Of a stretch of DNA of 64,000 bases, positions 45,398 through 57,466 are shown piece by piece (position 1 is the stretch's first letter; each line of letters begins with the position of its first letter). The notes under the pieces were generated by a model that was not told the origin of the DNA, did not search any database, and saw only the letters and a list, made by a program, of their open reading frames with translations. This stretch comes from Tanypteryx hageni (lineage: Eukaryota > Arthropoda > Insecta > Odonata > Petaluridae). A program made the position numbers and the translations under genes. Location: positions 61,936,057-62,000,056 of the forward strand of contig CM054120.1 of the NCBI GenBank assembly GCA_028673005.1, read 5' to 3'.

Positions 45398-45750
45398 TAC
45401 TTTACTTATTTTGTAAACTAATTATAATTCTTGTTATACTTCTCCTGCATTGTTTTGTTTATCAGTATATGTAATAAATCACAATGTTAGTATCAAAAAT
45501 ATATAATTACCAAATACAAAATTTGCAGCATTTATTTGACCTATAAACCTTCATTTGTACAATACGACGAGATGGGACTAAAAGGCCTGGTTTATGGAAT
45601 TGTGTTGTTTTTGGGTACCATGCATTCTAGGGTTGTATTAGAAATTTAGTTCTCCTTGAGAAAAATTATTCTCACCATTTGTATTTTATGGCCCTTAGCA
45701 ATGAGGGCAATTGCGAGTTAAAACATTACTATTACTGAGCATTTCCTAAG
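45398..45750. other. Remainder of piggyBac 3' region, no gene
   Basis: AT-rich. It continues the sequence left of 42641 and should hold the piggyBac 3' UTR and right end. No CACATT-type inverted end was found. Confidence 0.4.
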
Positions 45751-45799
45751 ATGCTTCTGATGACAACACCCAAACCCCATTCCATACCACTATGTATTT

Positions 45800-46928
45800 T
45801 CTGCACAAACAAGATGGAATGAAAGACAAAGAGGTGCCTAAAGAATAATTTCCAGAATGTATTCAGTCCACAAGATTGAGAAAGATTCTGCTTGAGACTG
45901 CTGTTGTTGCACGTGAGAGGAGCTCAAAGTTTTGAAAAGAAGAGTGGATAGAGGAGTTTTCCCAACATTTGAGGAAGCAGCAAGAAGACGAAATCTATTG
46001 GATGATAATACAGAGTGGGATAGATGTATGAACAAAACATCAAGAGTTGAAATGCCATCTCAATTGCGAAAAACTTTTGCTTTAGTTTTTGGATTCAATC
46101 AACCGGAAAATGCACTTATTCTTTGGGGTTGATATTAAACTTTTATGGCGGCCAAAGATTTTAGAAGGAATTTGGCTGAGGAACAGGTTATAGAAGGCAA
46201 ATGCTATGAGATATTAAGAGCATGTTGCGATTACATGGATTTAGTTGCTCTCATTTTGGTCTGCCAAATCCCAGTCCAGTTGTAAAATATGAACATGAGT
46301 AAAATGTTGAAGAAGTCTCGAGATGCTGTAGAAAGAATAAAAACCTTGAATCCATTGCAAAGTGAAGCTTTTGAGCTAATAAGAAAAACAGTTAATGATG
46401 AAGGTGGCAACAACAATCGATTCCACTTTCTGGATGCTCCTGGAGGGTCTGGAAAAATCTATTTATACAATACATTGCTAAGTTATTTGAGAGGAAGAGA
46501 CCAAATTGCATTGCCAGTTGCAACAACTTCAATTGCAGATGATTTGCTAAATGGTGAAAGAACAGCACATTGTGGGTTCAAATTGCCAATTCCACTTTTG
46601 GAAAAATCTATGTCATCAATGAGAATTGATTCCATGGATGGTCAAAGAATAAAAGGGGCTCAGTTTATCATAGAAGATGAAGCCTCCATGATGTCGAGCA
46701 ATGGTTTGAGGTGTACAGATGTGCTGCTTAAGGAAATTATGAGAGATGAAAGACCTTTTGGTGGAAAAGTTTTATTACTGGGAGGTGACTTCAGACAGAC
46801 AGCACCTGTAAATGTAAGAGGAATGACAGTACATGTTATTGAGGTTTGCATTAAAATTTCACCGTTGTGGATGTCTGTGAATAGTATTAGTTTGATGACA
46901 AACATGAGAGCAGCTGACCAAGATCACT
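45800..46928 (+). pseudogene. Helitron RepHel helicase, part 1
   Basis: Helitrons move by rolling circle; this is the PIF1-type helicase of the RepHel protein. Blocks: LRLLLLHVRGAQSFE (about 45890-45935), a frameshift, RGVFPTFEEAARRRNLLDDN then TEWDRCMN (45940-46030), and LRKTFALVFGFNQPENAL. The helicase frame (46289-46928) carries Walker A DAPGGSGKIYLYNTLL (usual GKT altered to GKI), ATTSIADDLLNGERTAHCGF, Walker B IIEDEASMMSS and LLLGGDFRQTAPV. The Rep nuclease domain and both Helitron ends are missing. A piggyBac inserts at 46929 and the coding sequence resumes at 49321. Confidence 0.8.
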
Positions 46929-46932
46929 TTAA

Positions 46933-49316
46933 CCCCTATGCGCGGTTCTCAGTACGCTGTACGTCAGCGGCAGAGAGGCCCTATCTGCGGTTGAACGTGC
47001 ACTGTATGTTCCGGCGCACTTCGTCTTTTTTAATTTTTTCGGCCAAGCTAGCGGCTTTATCGGAGAATCAAAGAACAGCATTGTCTTCTAGAGGGATTCA
47101 GCTTCGTAAACATATCCTTCAGTACATGAATAGATACTTAGAAAGCTAAAAAAACACTCAAAAATATTTTTTATCTCTCTTCTAGATTGTCCGAGCAGGC
47201 CTGCTTCGTAAGCATTTCGAGGGTCTGTTTCACTCTCCTTTTGTGTATATTAGCACGGTATCTGGTTAGTCTCACTCCTGAGTCAGGCATCTCATCATAT
47301 ATTGCTTTCTAGTTCTCAGTCGAGATATTACTTTTGTGAGAGGAAGTTGAGACACCTGTGCTCGAAGATGGAGAGCAGTAATAGTGGTTCGTTTTCAAGA
47401 GATGAAATTGAAAGATTACTTGAGGATGAAATAGAAGACAGTGAATTACATGTGGATTCCAGCAGTGATAATTCTAGTGAAGAAGAGGTTGATTTCGCTG
47501 AATTAAGTGTACCTCAAGAGTCTGAAAATAAAGACCAAAATGATGGTGGTTCATCTGGTAGGGCCGACGATTTTCACAACGCATGGGTTTGGGTTGATTT
47601 TGATGGACGAAATGTTCCAAGAAAAATTCCATTTATTGGTGAGTTTGGTCCAACTACTTCTATTACTAATGTTCTTCAGTCTTTTACAAATTTTTTTGAT
47701 ACCACCCTAGTTGAGACAATTGTTTTGGAAACTAACAGGTATGCCGAGAATTATTTAAAAAATGTTGTTCTTTCCTCCCGATCATGATTTAACAAATGGA
47801 AACCTGTTGATCTAGCGGAAATATATGTATATTTGGGAATCGTCATGTTAATGGGTATTGTACAAAAGCCTACACTACGTTCTTATTTTTCAAGAAATCC
47901 ACTTTGAGAAACTCCAATATTCCCCAAAACAATGTCTCTAGATAGGTTTGAAAGTATTTCAAAATTTTTTTCATTTTGTTGATAATTCAAAAATTAATAG
48001 TTATACTGGAAACAAAAAATTGTTCAAAATTCAACCTATCATCGATTATCTACAATGTAAATTTCAAAGTATTTATTTACCAAAAGAAAATATTGTTGTG
48101 GATGAATCTCTAACACTTTGGATGGGACGTCTGTCATTCAAGCAATATATTCCTTTGAAGTCTTCTAAATTTGGAATAAAGACTTTCGAGCTTTGTGAAT
48201 CGGACACTGGGTACTTATGGAATTTTATTGTTTACTCTGGGGCCGATTCTACAATTTCTGTTTCTGATACTCCAGATGGACTCAAAACATCAGCAATAGT
48301 AATTAAATTATTGGAGCCTTTATTTCAAAAAGGTTATAATTTATGGATGGATAACTACTATAACTCACCTGATTTGGCGAAATTTTTAAGGAACCGAGGT
48401 ACTAAAGTTGCTGGAACATTACTTTCAAATAGAAAAAATGTCTCAAAAGAGATAAAATCTATAAAATTAAAGAAAGGGGAACACATTTCCAAAGTAAGCA
48501 ATAATTTAATGATCATGAAGTGGAGAGATAAAAAACCGGTTACATTCATATCGACCTTTCATACCAACAACTTTCGAGAAAAAGACGGAGTTTCTAAACC
48601 AGTATGCATTTTAGAATACAATACAGCAATGGAAGGGGTTGATCTAAAAGATCAGAAATTACAGCCCTACCTACTTGAACGCAAAAAAAAACAATAAATG
48701 GTACATTAAATTATTCAGATGATTGTTAAATGTTTCAGTACACAATGCACTGGTAACCTTCAATAGTTCTCAAAATAAGAGGAACCATCTCAGCTTTTGC
48801 CTTCTGCTAATAAGTCAGATTTTAGAAAAATATGGGACTATTTCCGAGTCACCAAGCGCCAGACGACCCCCCGTAAATCCGTCACCACGCCGTTTACTCG
48901 AAAGGCATTTCGTAGAAAAACTACTGCCGACCGGGAAAAAAGCAAGGCCACAAAAAGATGCACAGTGTGCTCGGCTAAAGGGAAAAGAAAGGACACCATA
49001 TACTGGTGCCCTGACTGTGATGTGGGCCTGTGTTTAGAGGAATGCTTTAAAAATTACCACACCAAGGTAAATTTTTAAGCATAGAATCAAATGTCCGAGA
49101 CTGTACGCTGAATACAACTCCCATTATATCATAAGTAAAGCCTTTTTTATATTCATTAATCATTTTTAAATAACCTACAAAAGTTTTACGTAATTTAATA
49201 CGTAATTAAAAAAGATATAAAACATCATATAACAAGCTGCATGCTCAGCGATTTTTGCAAAATTTACTACCGCAAACAAGACCTTCGCATGCGGAAATCT
49301 CGACCGGCTTGAAGGG
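46933..49316 (+). mobile_element. Third piggyBac element, nested in the Helitron
   Basis: Flanked by TTAA at 46929-46932 and 49317-49320. The ends are CCCCTATGCGCGGT and, reversed, CCCTTCAAGCCGGT. The left end repeats CCCTATNTGCGGTT-like sequence at 46979. Length is 2384 bp. Its transposase is broken in only a few places. Confidence 0.85.
47368..49078 (+). pseudogene. piggyBac transposase with few lesions
   Basis: The likely start MESSNSGSFSRDEIERLLED is at 47368, with an acidic N-terminus. The frame runs to a stop at 47785, resumes (WKPVDLAEIYVYLGIVMLMG), has another stop near 47906 and a frameshift near 47960. It is then open in 47948-48697 with D in IVVDESLTLWMGR, D in LWMDNYYNSPD and D in GVDLKDQ. 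A frameshift at about 48690 leads to the C-terminal cysteine-rich domain (KRCTVCSAKGKRK, then WCPDCDVGLCLEECFKNYH) ending at 49078. All three catalytic Asp remain, so the losses look recent. Confidence 0.85.
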
Positions 49317-49320
49317 TTAA

Positions 49321-49642
49321 TGAATGGGCTCTTGGAATAGGAAATGGAACTGTTATGAATGATGTTGGACTGCCTGCAGAATTGATTGAGATTTCCACAC
49401 ATATGATTGAGAGGGAAAACATTGTAAAAGCTATTTATGGAGATGCTGTTGATGTTAGTGATGATGATGCAGTAGCCAAACTGTCAAGAAAGATCATTTT
49501 AACACCAAAAAACAAACATGCAATGAATTTAAATAATGCAGTGCTGGGATTGGTAAATGGAGAAACTAGGGAATACCAAGGTGTTGACTCGATTGTAATT
49601 GATGACATTGAAACAAGAGTGAACTTTCCAGATACAAGATAA
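49321..49642 (+). pseudogene. Helitron helicase, part 2
   Basis: Continues the helicase: EWALGIGNGTVMNDVGLPAE, LSRKIILTPKNKHAMNLNNA, and DDIETRVNFPDTR before a stop. With one TTAA retained, the frame joins exactly to DQDHF at 46928. The conserved segment that normally follows (SLTPSGMPPH-like) is absent, so the gene is truncated here. Confidence 0.8.
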
Positions 49643-49934
49643 TGTTAGAGAGGACTGATAGAATAATTTCTTTCTTTGATAAAAGATAAAAATGTAATTT
49701 GTTTCATTTCAAACATTCCAGATCATTTTCTTTGCAAGTTGTTCCTGAAGCATTACAGCTACATTAATGGCAACATTGTTTTTCATAGTATGCAGTGCTT
49801 CCATCCAAAGAAAGAAATGTATATCTTTGTTCATGTTATTATTACATAAAAAATTTCATAAAAAACTTACTTATTAAATTTCAATGGGCATCTCCCTATT
49901 TAATACATATTTTTCTTAGCTTTCAACACTGACT
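49643..49934. other. Spacer, no feature recognised
   Basis: AT-rich sequence between the truncated Helitron and the LINE. No coding content was recognised. Confidence 0.4.
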
Positions 49935-50072
49935 TCAAGCAATTCCCCTCCTGCATATTTCTTATCCCCCATCTCTCCCAGTCAGTCATTGTGCCTTCTA
50001 GGAGACGGACCTCATTAGCTAAGCGCTTCCTCCCTCCTACCCTCACACAGTAACTACCATCCTTCACCCATC

Positions 50073-50790
50073 ATGGCCATCAAAGCAGCCCTTCTTGAGC
50101 AAAACACCTTGCTTATTGCTGAGAATAAGTCCATTTCAGACAAATTAGATGAAGTTTTGTCTAAAATGGATTGTTTCAGCACAGATCCAGCCGAAGCTAA
50201 ACAATTATACAGTACCCAACTGAGAGTCTCACTAAGCTGGAAACAGAATTTAAAAGTTTTTGCGAACAGCTTATGAAGGAGATTTTGTCTGTGAAATCTA
50301 AAGTCAGCCAGATAGAGGATCGCATTATAAATGTTGACGAGAGGCTCGATGACCTGGAGCAATAAAGCCGCTGAAACTGTCTCCTCATGCATGGGATCCC
50401 CGAAAAGGATGGAGAAAATGGACTGGCAGTCATTGGTGATTTTCTAAAATCCACCTTAAAAGTAAGTGTCAGTCCGTTCATGATGTCCCGTGACCACCAT
50501 ATCGGGAAGAATAATTTCTCCAGGCCTTGACCCATGATAGTGAGGTTCCTCAGTTATCAAGATAGGGATAACGTATGGCGAAAAAAAATCGCTAAAAAGC
50601 TACAGTCTCACCACCAGACTCAAGCTCCTCTTCGAAGAAAAAAAACTAGCTGGCTTCGGTAATGTGTGGACGCAAGATGGCAAAGTAGTCATACTGCAGC
50701 AAAACGGCATCCGTGCATTTATATCTCATCTGAGAGAGCTGCATGCACTCCAACTTACATCAACCACACCAGGGAAACCCTCAATTATGT
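50073..50790 (+). pseudogene. LINE ORF1 (coiled coil plus RRM-like)
   Basis: Starts MAIKAALLEQNTLLIAENKS with heptad-rich helix to QIEDRIINVDERLDDLEQ (coiled coil for trimer formation, by analogy with L1 ORF1p). There is a frameshift near 50216. After a stop come LLMHGIPEKDGENGL and RPXPMIVRFLSYQDRDNVWR (RRM-type), then GFGNVWTQDGKVVILQQNGI, the C-terminal domain. It would coat LINE RNA. Several stops make it dead. Confidence 0.65.
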
Positions 50791-50904
50791 AGGAAGATGG
50801 CTTTCTGTGATTATCATGCATTTGAGCATTCTCGCTACTTTTGCTTCAAGTCCTTCGTTAAAGAGATATCCTGCCAGTGCCTACTCCATAAATCAACCTT
50901 GGTC

Positions 50905-51091
50905 TGCCATCCCCATTCCCGTGATGCCTACCATCCCCGTTCCCATGACTCCTGTCTTCCCTGTGCCCGTGACACCAGCCATCCCCGTTCCCATGTCGCC
51001 TGTCATCTCCATTCCCATGTCGCCTGCCATCCCTGTTCCCGTGATGTCTGCCATCCCCATTCCCATCTTGCCTGCCATCCCCTCCCCATAG
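50905..51091 (+). repeat. 24-bp minisatellite encoding Pro-rich octapeptides
   Basis: About eight units of CTGCCATCCCCATTCCCGTG-type sequence (24 bp each). In one frame they encode AIPIPVMP, TIPVPMTP, VFPVPVTP, AIPVPMSP and so on. It lies after ORF1 of the LINE. It is probably a simple expansion and I do not call a separate gene. Confidence 0.7.
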
Positions 51092-51099
51092 TGTCCTCC

Positions 51100-51950
51100 A
51101 CATCGCAAGTTTTTAGAGTAATCTCCTCTCCCTAATGTTTCTTTCCAAGTGGTTCCGGTGTATAAAATATCTCCTTTTTCGGTCTCTCTCTTAGTTTTTT
51201 CTGCTGCGTGTATTTTAGTATTTCCCACTGTTTTAGTGCTCCTTTTCCCATGTAAAAATAGCCCTTACTGTTGGTGCAAACCCCATTTAGTGGTTTTCAG
51301 TGTTTTGCGGTTCTGTGCTTTTCACATTAAATCCGTGATTTAGTTTTACCTTCAGTGCTTCTTCATTCCAGCCAATCTAGTTTAAAGTGCAATCCCCTCG
51401 CATTCCCCTTACTCAATTGTAGCTCCCATTTTCTGTGCAGTGCTCTTTATCTGATTAGTTTCTTCATGTTTAGTTCCTACCAATGCTCCCCTCGATTGCT
51501 TCATTTCATCTCTGCCTCTATTTTGCTCTACCTGTGCTGCTTTAGTGTGGTGTCTCATTTATTATTTCTTAATAACTAATTGGTATTTCTATTACTGTTA
51601 CTAAGTCATTAGCATATACTTTAGCATTACTTCTCTATGTGTGCTTTTTCCTGTTTGCATTAATCACCTGAATCAAATACTGCACTTTGCTGCCTAGATT
51701 ATTCGACCACACCGCAAAATGTTTGTCATTGATCCTTCCTCCATAACTTCTCTTTAGCCTAATTCTACTCTTAACCCAAATGCACCAGCCTTCCTCCCGT
51801 CACATCACAGGGTGCCATAACAAAACCCTAATGCCTCTGAATTTTTCCCACAGGTCAGACCAGCCATCCACAGATAAACTCATTATCGCGCTCCTCATCT
51901 TACCACCAACCGTCCGCCCCTGCCCCATAATGGCATTCCCCTACCCATCC
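51100..51950. other. LINE inter-ORF region
   Basis: Pyrimidine-rich, no coding domain recognised. Short hydrophobic open frames here are compositional. Confidence 0.4.
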
Positions 51951-51954
51951 CAGT

Positions 51955-54896
51955 CCCAATACTTTCTCTTCTTGCAAAAGAACTTAAACCTTTTCCTCGA
52001 TCCTTTCAACTTATCTATCTTAACGCCCAAAGCCTTGCCCCCCACTTTGACGAACTGCACTCACTACTCCTGCCCAACAATCTACATGCTATTACCATTT
52101 CCGAGATGTGGCTGAAACCCACTATCTCGAGCTCTTCTGTAGAAATACCCGGCTATAATTTGTTTCGCAATGATAGGATAGGGAAATGAGAAGGGGGAGT
52201 AGGAATCTACATCCGTAAGACCTTGCTTGCAAAGTAATCGCCACCAGCAACACACAATACTCCCGCAGACCTGAATATCTCTTCCTTGAAGTAGTCATCA
52301 ATTCAAAAAAATTCTGTTAGGAATCGTTTATCGTCCTCCAAAAATTGTTCATCTATCTGAAATTGATGAGACCATTGCCAACTTAAGACAAGATTATGAA
52401 CACATAATCATATTTGGTGACTTTAATGCCAATTTTGCCTCAAGCTCCTCCGATGCAGTCTCTTTTAAAAACTCTTTTACATCGCACAGCCTCAGCATAC
52501 TACCATTAAAACCAACAAATAACACCAAAAACTCTTCCACTTGGATTGATATATTAGTTACCACTAACCCAGATAAAGTTTGCACCCATGGTCAACTACC
52601 TGCTCCAGGAATTTCATCCCATGACTTAATATTTCTAGCCTACTCCCTAAACTCTCCAAAATTTAAGCAGAAATTCATCTCTCAACGAAATTTTAAAAAC
52701 CTTGATTATGATAGTCTAACTGCCGAAGCGGCGCATCTTCCGTGGCACACCATTGAATATGCTGACAACATAGACGCAAAAGTTGAATCACTTAACACTT
52801 TTCTTTTACATTTACTCAATAAATACGCACCCATCAAAACCACACGTGTCTCTAAACCTCACGCCCCATGGATAACAGCCGACTTAAAACTATTGATGGC
52901 ACGACGCGATTCCATTTTCCATCTCTTCAAATCAAATAAATGCCCAAATACGATCAATGCCTACAAAAGTATTAAAAACAAAACCAAGCAGCAGATTAGA
53001 AATGCCAAAATAAAATTTGCTTATTCTATATGAGGTTCCAATGTAACAACATCCACCCTATGGAACAACCTGGGAAACCTCGGTATTGGTAAGCACAAGG
53101 ATTCTTCCTTACCACCAAACACATCACTAGATTCCCATAATAAGAGCTTCTCAACTAACCCAATAACAATTGACACAACGAAAATGCAAAGTCATTAGTA
53201 GTCTTAAGGTAAAAGCGAACGAGTCTTCCTGTTTTCCACAATTACACTTTAAAGCTGTTTCGCAATTTAACGTACTTTCAGCAATACGCAGAATCAAAAC
53301 TAAAGCCCAGGGTGCTGATGGTATTCCTATCATGATCATAAACAAATGAATACATCTAATACTCCCAGTGCTCACTAACATCTTTAACCACTCCTTATTA
53401 CAGGGAAAATTCCCATCGCAATGGAAATGCACATTAGTCCGCCCAATCCCAAAGAAATCTCTCTCCGCAAACAATGACTATCAGCCGATAAGCTTCCTTC
53501 CCACTTTATCAAAAGCTCTTGAGCGACTTGCACATGAACAAGTAACCGATTTTCTCAATGCAAATAATTTACTTGACTCCCATCAATCTGGCTTTCGGAA
53601 GTCACATAGCACCATCACCATGCTAATTAAAATAACCGATGATATATGCAGACACATGGATGACAGAAAACTTACAGTACTAGTGTTGCTTGACTTTAGC
53701 AAAGCATTTGACTCAGTAGACAAAGACATACTTTCCTTATGTTACCATCTGGCAGAACACCAACTTGTAACACTAAGTTTTAAATAAATAAATTAATACT
53801 CCTAGCAAAACTCCACTGCATGTGATTCTCTTCATCTTCAATAGATTGGTTCTCCTCATACCTTAGCGACCGTTTCCAAAAAGTCATCTCCAACAACTCC
53901 TCGTCTTCATGGCTTGATGTTAACCAACACGTTCTGCAGGGCTCAATTTTAGGTCCCCTATTGTTCTTTCTATTTATTTATGATTGTTCTCAATATTTAA
54001 CTTACTCCAAGCATCATCTGTACGCTGACGATCTCCAAATATACTTAGACACCAAACCAAATAACTTATCTCTTTCCATTGCCAACATAAATCATGACTT
54101 GGCTCAACTCCAAGAATGGAGCTATGATAATCTTCTCAACATTAACCCCTTGAAATCTCAGGCCAATTTAATCAGTTATTCAAAACTACTGGCTTCTATA
54201 AACCTTGCGGAATCAGTTCCTCTGTCTTTGAATAGCTCAGTTATTCCATATTGCAAAATCATAAAAAATCTCTGTATTCAAATTAATAAAACGCTTACGT
54301 GGAATAATCATGTAATAAATGTCTGCAAGATGGTAAATTCTTCCTTATGCACTCTAAGGCCTCTCACTAACATTCTTCCCTCTTCACTAAAAATACAGCT
54401 ATTGACCTCTCTCATTCTTCCTCACTTCGACTATTGTGATACTGTATACCAGGACTTATCAAAGGATCTCGTGATTATGCTACAATGTTCTTATAATGCC
54501 TGTATCAGATTCACCTTTAATCTTAAAAAGTCTGACCATGTCTCAGAATACTTCCATCGACTCACCTGGCTAAAACTTGAATCCAGAAGAAACCTTCACC
54601 TCCTCTCCCTATTGTATCAAGTTCTTAATAATCACATCCCTTGTTATTTTTCTTCTCAGTTCACCGCCATTAATACAGTTCACCAATGCAATACCAGAGG
54701 ATGCGATAAATTACTAACTCCACTTCATAGAACAGAAATTTACAACAAATCCTTTACCGTCACTGCTTGCAAACTCTGGAATGGCATTCCAAAGTTAATA
54801 AAAAACTCTCTATCTCAAGGAACTTTTAAACACTCTCCATGCATTCAACCACTCCCTATCTTCTCTTTCAGATTGTCACAAGGATGCGCTTATTAG
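51955..54896 (+). pseudogene. LINE ORF2: endonuclease and reverse transcriptase
   Basis: Endonuclease blocks: YLNAQSLAPHFDELHSLLL, AITISEMWLKP, GGVGIYIRK (after a TGA near 52189), LLGIVYRPPK, IIIFGDFNANF, TWIDILV and SHDLIFLAYS. A linker follows. The reverse transcriptase blocks are IPKKSLSANNDYQPISFLPT, KALERLAHEQ, DSHQSGFRKSHST, VLLDFSKAFDSVDK, LQGSILGPLLFFLFIYD and the catalytic HLYADDLQIYL (about 54015). The C-terminal region (RRNLHLLSLLYQ, CNTRGCDKLLTPLHRTEIYN) ends at 54896. Frameshifts lie near 52310, 53035-53200, 53350 and 53790-53960. The motif order fits the Jockey/CR1 group. Confidence 0.85.
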
Positions 54897-55412
54897 GCAT
54901 AAACTCATAATTTTATTTTACTTTATTTTCCTGTACCATAATTACGATGTTATCTCCCAGGCATATCTTACCCTGCAATCCCTATTTCACTCTAACCCCC
55001 TCCCTTGTATGGATATTAATGTCTGTATTTATGAATGATTTTTTCTCTCTTTCTCAAATTGTTTTTTTTCTCTTTCTCTGAACTATTTAGGAATTTATCG
55101 CAGTTTTTTACACCTTTCTTCTCTTCATAGGTGTTTTCCGCAGTGGGAAATTTTTTGTGTTAAAATATAACTGATACAAAGTTTTTTTCAACCCACAAAA
55201 CTAACAATAATCTCTGGTAATACTCGGTCATCTATTAACCAATATATAATTAACTTGTAATTTGTATATATTTTACCATAATTTTTATGTAATTTAATTT
55301 CTTTTAATATGTAAATATTGTAACAACTTATATGATGAAAGGGTTAAATGTAAGAAGGGACTATATAGTCTCAATTTCACCCTAAATAAAGTCGTTTGTC
55401 TGTCTGTCTTTG

Positions 55413-55796
55413 ACTGACCCATTTCTTTGAACCTTTTCCACTTCCTCACACACAAACAACTCTCAATACCTTTCCACTAATCAGTACCAATAATTATTTT
55501 CCTCAATACTCGCTAGTTTATAACAGTAAAACTATAACAGATAAATTTCTACTACAACGGTGTGTTTTAAATTATTTAACATAGAATTACACATAATATA
55601 GATTTCCACCCAAGGATGGACTCTTTGGTGGATTTCTAAATCTTAGGTATCCAAATATAAAATGATTTAAAAAGTAGGTACAGAGAAATCCTAGGTAGTT
55701 TTGTGAAGAATAAAGTTCTTGGAATATAAAATGTACTCTATGCAAGATAAAATTTAAAGGCGATTTTCATTCAATTATCTTGGTATCTTATTTTAC
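55413..55796. other. Intron sequence, no feature
   Basis: AT-rich, between the LINE tail and host exon 2. Nothing further was recognised. Confidence 0.4.
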
Positions 55797-55917
55797 CTCG
55801 GGAATTACAGGCATCATCATATGCATGCTATTTGGCTGGATAGGTACCCTTCCACCACAATATCCAGCTGCTCCTCTGACAGGTCTTTTTAGAAGTTCAG
55901 GAATTTGATTATTAGTC
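55797..55917 (-). CDS. Host gene exon 2 (A1CF/RBM46/47-like)
   Basis: Minus-strand exon of 121 bases with acceptor TTTTTTGTTTTGCAG and donor GAG/GTAAAATAAG. It reads TNNQIPELLKRPVRGAAGYC then GGRVPIQPNSMHMMMPVIPE. The first base completes a Gly codon begun by GG at the end of exon 61809-61995, so the phases fit. The Gly/Arg-rich RPVRGAAGYCGGR recalls the linker downstream of the third RRM in A1CF/RBM47 proteins (a GAAGVRGLGGRGY-like stretch), but this is a weak resemblance. It leaves in phase 0, matching exon 24956-25037. Confidence 0.6.
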
Positions 55918-56974
55918 CTGCAAAACAAAAAATTAACTCAAAATTTACATTTAGCAACTCTAAAGATAAATATATACATTATGGAGCAAATGAGGTAAAT
56001 GAAATTAAGCAGGAAGACTTTGTGAAAGCAGACCTAAACCTAGCATATTTTGAAATTTCTAGCTAGTATTACTGATTACTGAAAAGGATTCCTTCTTGTA
56101 GTGCAGGGAGACATCTGTCCAAATAAAGTGACCAAAGATGAAGAATGGTGTATTTCAATGCAATTATTTGACAACAAAGGTAAACAACATTGTTATCATA
56201 ATAACTTCAGATAAATAAATTTGATCTTAGATTTTTTAACATGTGTTTTAAAAAGTGGGGCGCACACCTTATTTGGGGGGCATGGTACTTGGATGAATAG
56301 AGTAATATTTATTTATGGTAGACACAGATGTCCATTCTGAGAAGATAAAATGCCCCATGTCCCATCAATGCACTTATTGTATCCCTGGTGTCTGTCATAA
56401 CCTGATCATCACAAAAGGATATTGGTTTTCAGAATTGGTTTACTTATTTTCAGACAAAGGTTTTGCAGTATTCTTGGATGCTTGTGAAAGTTTTCAGGTT
56501 TAGCTATGTTGAGAACACTGTTGATACTCTATCTGTCAAACATGTTAGAGCATGCATCTTCAGGAAAGAACTTCATTCCTTAAGTTTTACACTGTATGTA
56601 ATGCAAAACGTTGAGCATCCAAGCATGTTGTTTTATTTATGATGCAAAATATTTCCAAAATATAGCATTTTTATGAAACGCACATAAGAATATGCTATGT
56701 TTATAGGTCTAATACTTACATTTTTAATGATAAAACGTAATTCTCATGATTATAAACAGGGGCATGGGGTCTTTAAAGACCTCACAGCTTAAAAATATGC
56801 TATAATTTTTCTATACTTATTTGCACAAAGCAGATTTTTTCAGCACCTTTTTAAAACGTTTCTCTCCTTTTAGTCTTTTAAAAATTTCAGCTTTATTATT
56901 GTAGTATTTCATTTAATATTGTATTTGTTATTGCTGGAGTAATTTAAAACCCCATATGCCTACTTACTTAACTA
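55918..56974. other. Intronic sequence, no gene
   Basis: AT-rich. At 56255-56290, GGGGCGCACACCTTATTTGG resembles a Tigger-MITE end. The 62-codon frame at 56315-56503 is unrecognised. Confidence 0.4.
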
Positions 56975-57466
56975 CATTAAAACCCCTATTTAACGAATCG
57001 CTGGGGATTATATAAATCGAGGTTTTCATTAAATGGAGGTTTTCAATTAAAATGAGTTAAATTTATCTTTTTTGATGGTGTATTAGTTCCATTATACAAT
57101 ACCAGAATAAGGCCACTGAAAATGGTCTCTATAATAAAAATCCATTTTTCAATTTTGTATGCACAATACTTATATTAATACTTTTAAAATAAACATTTAT
57201 AAACAGATTCCAGTGACAAACAAGCCTTATTGCTATTGAATATGAAAATTTCTGTAATGAATCATTCATATGATTACAAAAATAATTTCAAAATTTTAAA
57301 AGTATTTTCAAAATTGACATAAATCTTGAAACAATTTTTCAACCCTCCTTTAAAAAGCTTCATCATACAACATTAAAGAGAAAATATTAAAATATATTTG
57401 GAATTTCACAAAAAATATCAAAATTATTCAAAAACCAAGCATACAGAAAATGCTACAAGAAAATTA

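Larger units (their letters stand above)
40580..45718 (+). mobile_element. Second piggyBac element, split by a pogo/Tigger insertion
   Basis: TTAA at 40576-40579 is followed by CACATTGAATGCGG, one base different from the end of the complete piggyBac. The 18-bp perfect palindrome GGACGTCAATTGACGTCC is at 40595-40612, and a variant GGCCGTCAATTGACTTCC is at 40637-40654. The transposase is decayed. A pogo/Tigger element sits at 42641-45397. The right end is not securely found; the coordinate given is the last TTAA before the Helitron remnant and is a guess. Confidence 0.6.
49935..55412 (+). mobile_element. Jockey/CR1-like non-LTR retrotransposon, near full length
   Basis: Includes a 5' leader, an ORF1 with coiled coil and RNA-binding domain, a proline-rich repeat region, ORF2 with endonuclease and reverse transcriptase, and a 3' UTR. 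It ends AATAAAGTCG followed by a (TGTC)n tail at about 55398-55412. All ORFs contain lesions. The left boundary is approximate. Confidence 0.75.

Noticed and set aside
50743..51228. His/Arg and Gly/Met-rich frames in the 24-bp repeat
   Set aside because: Alternative-frame readings of the same minisatellite.
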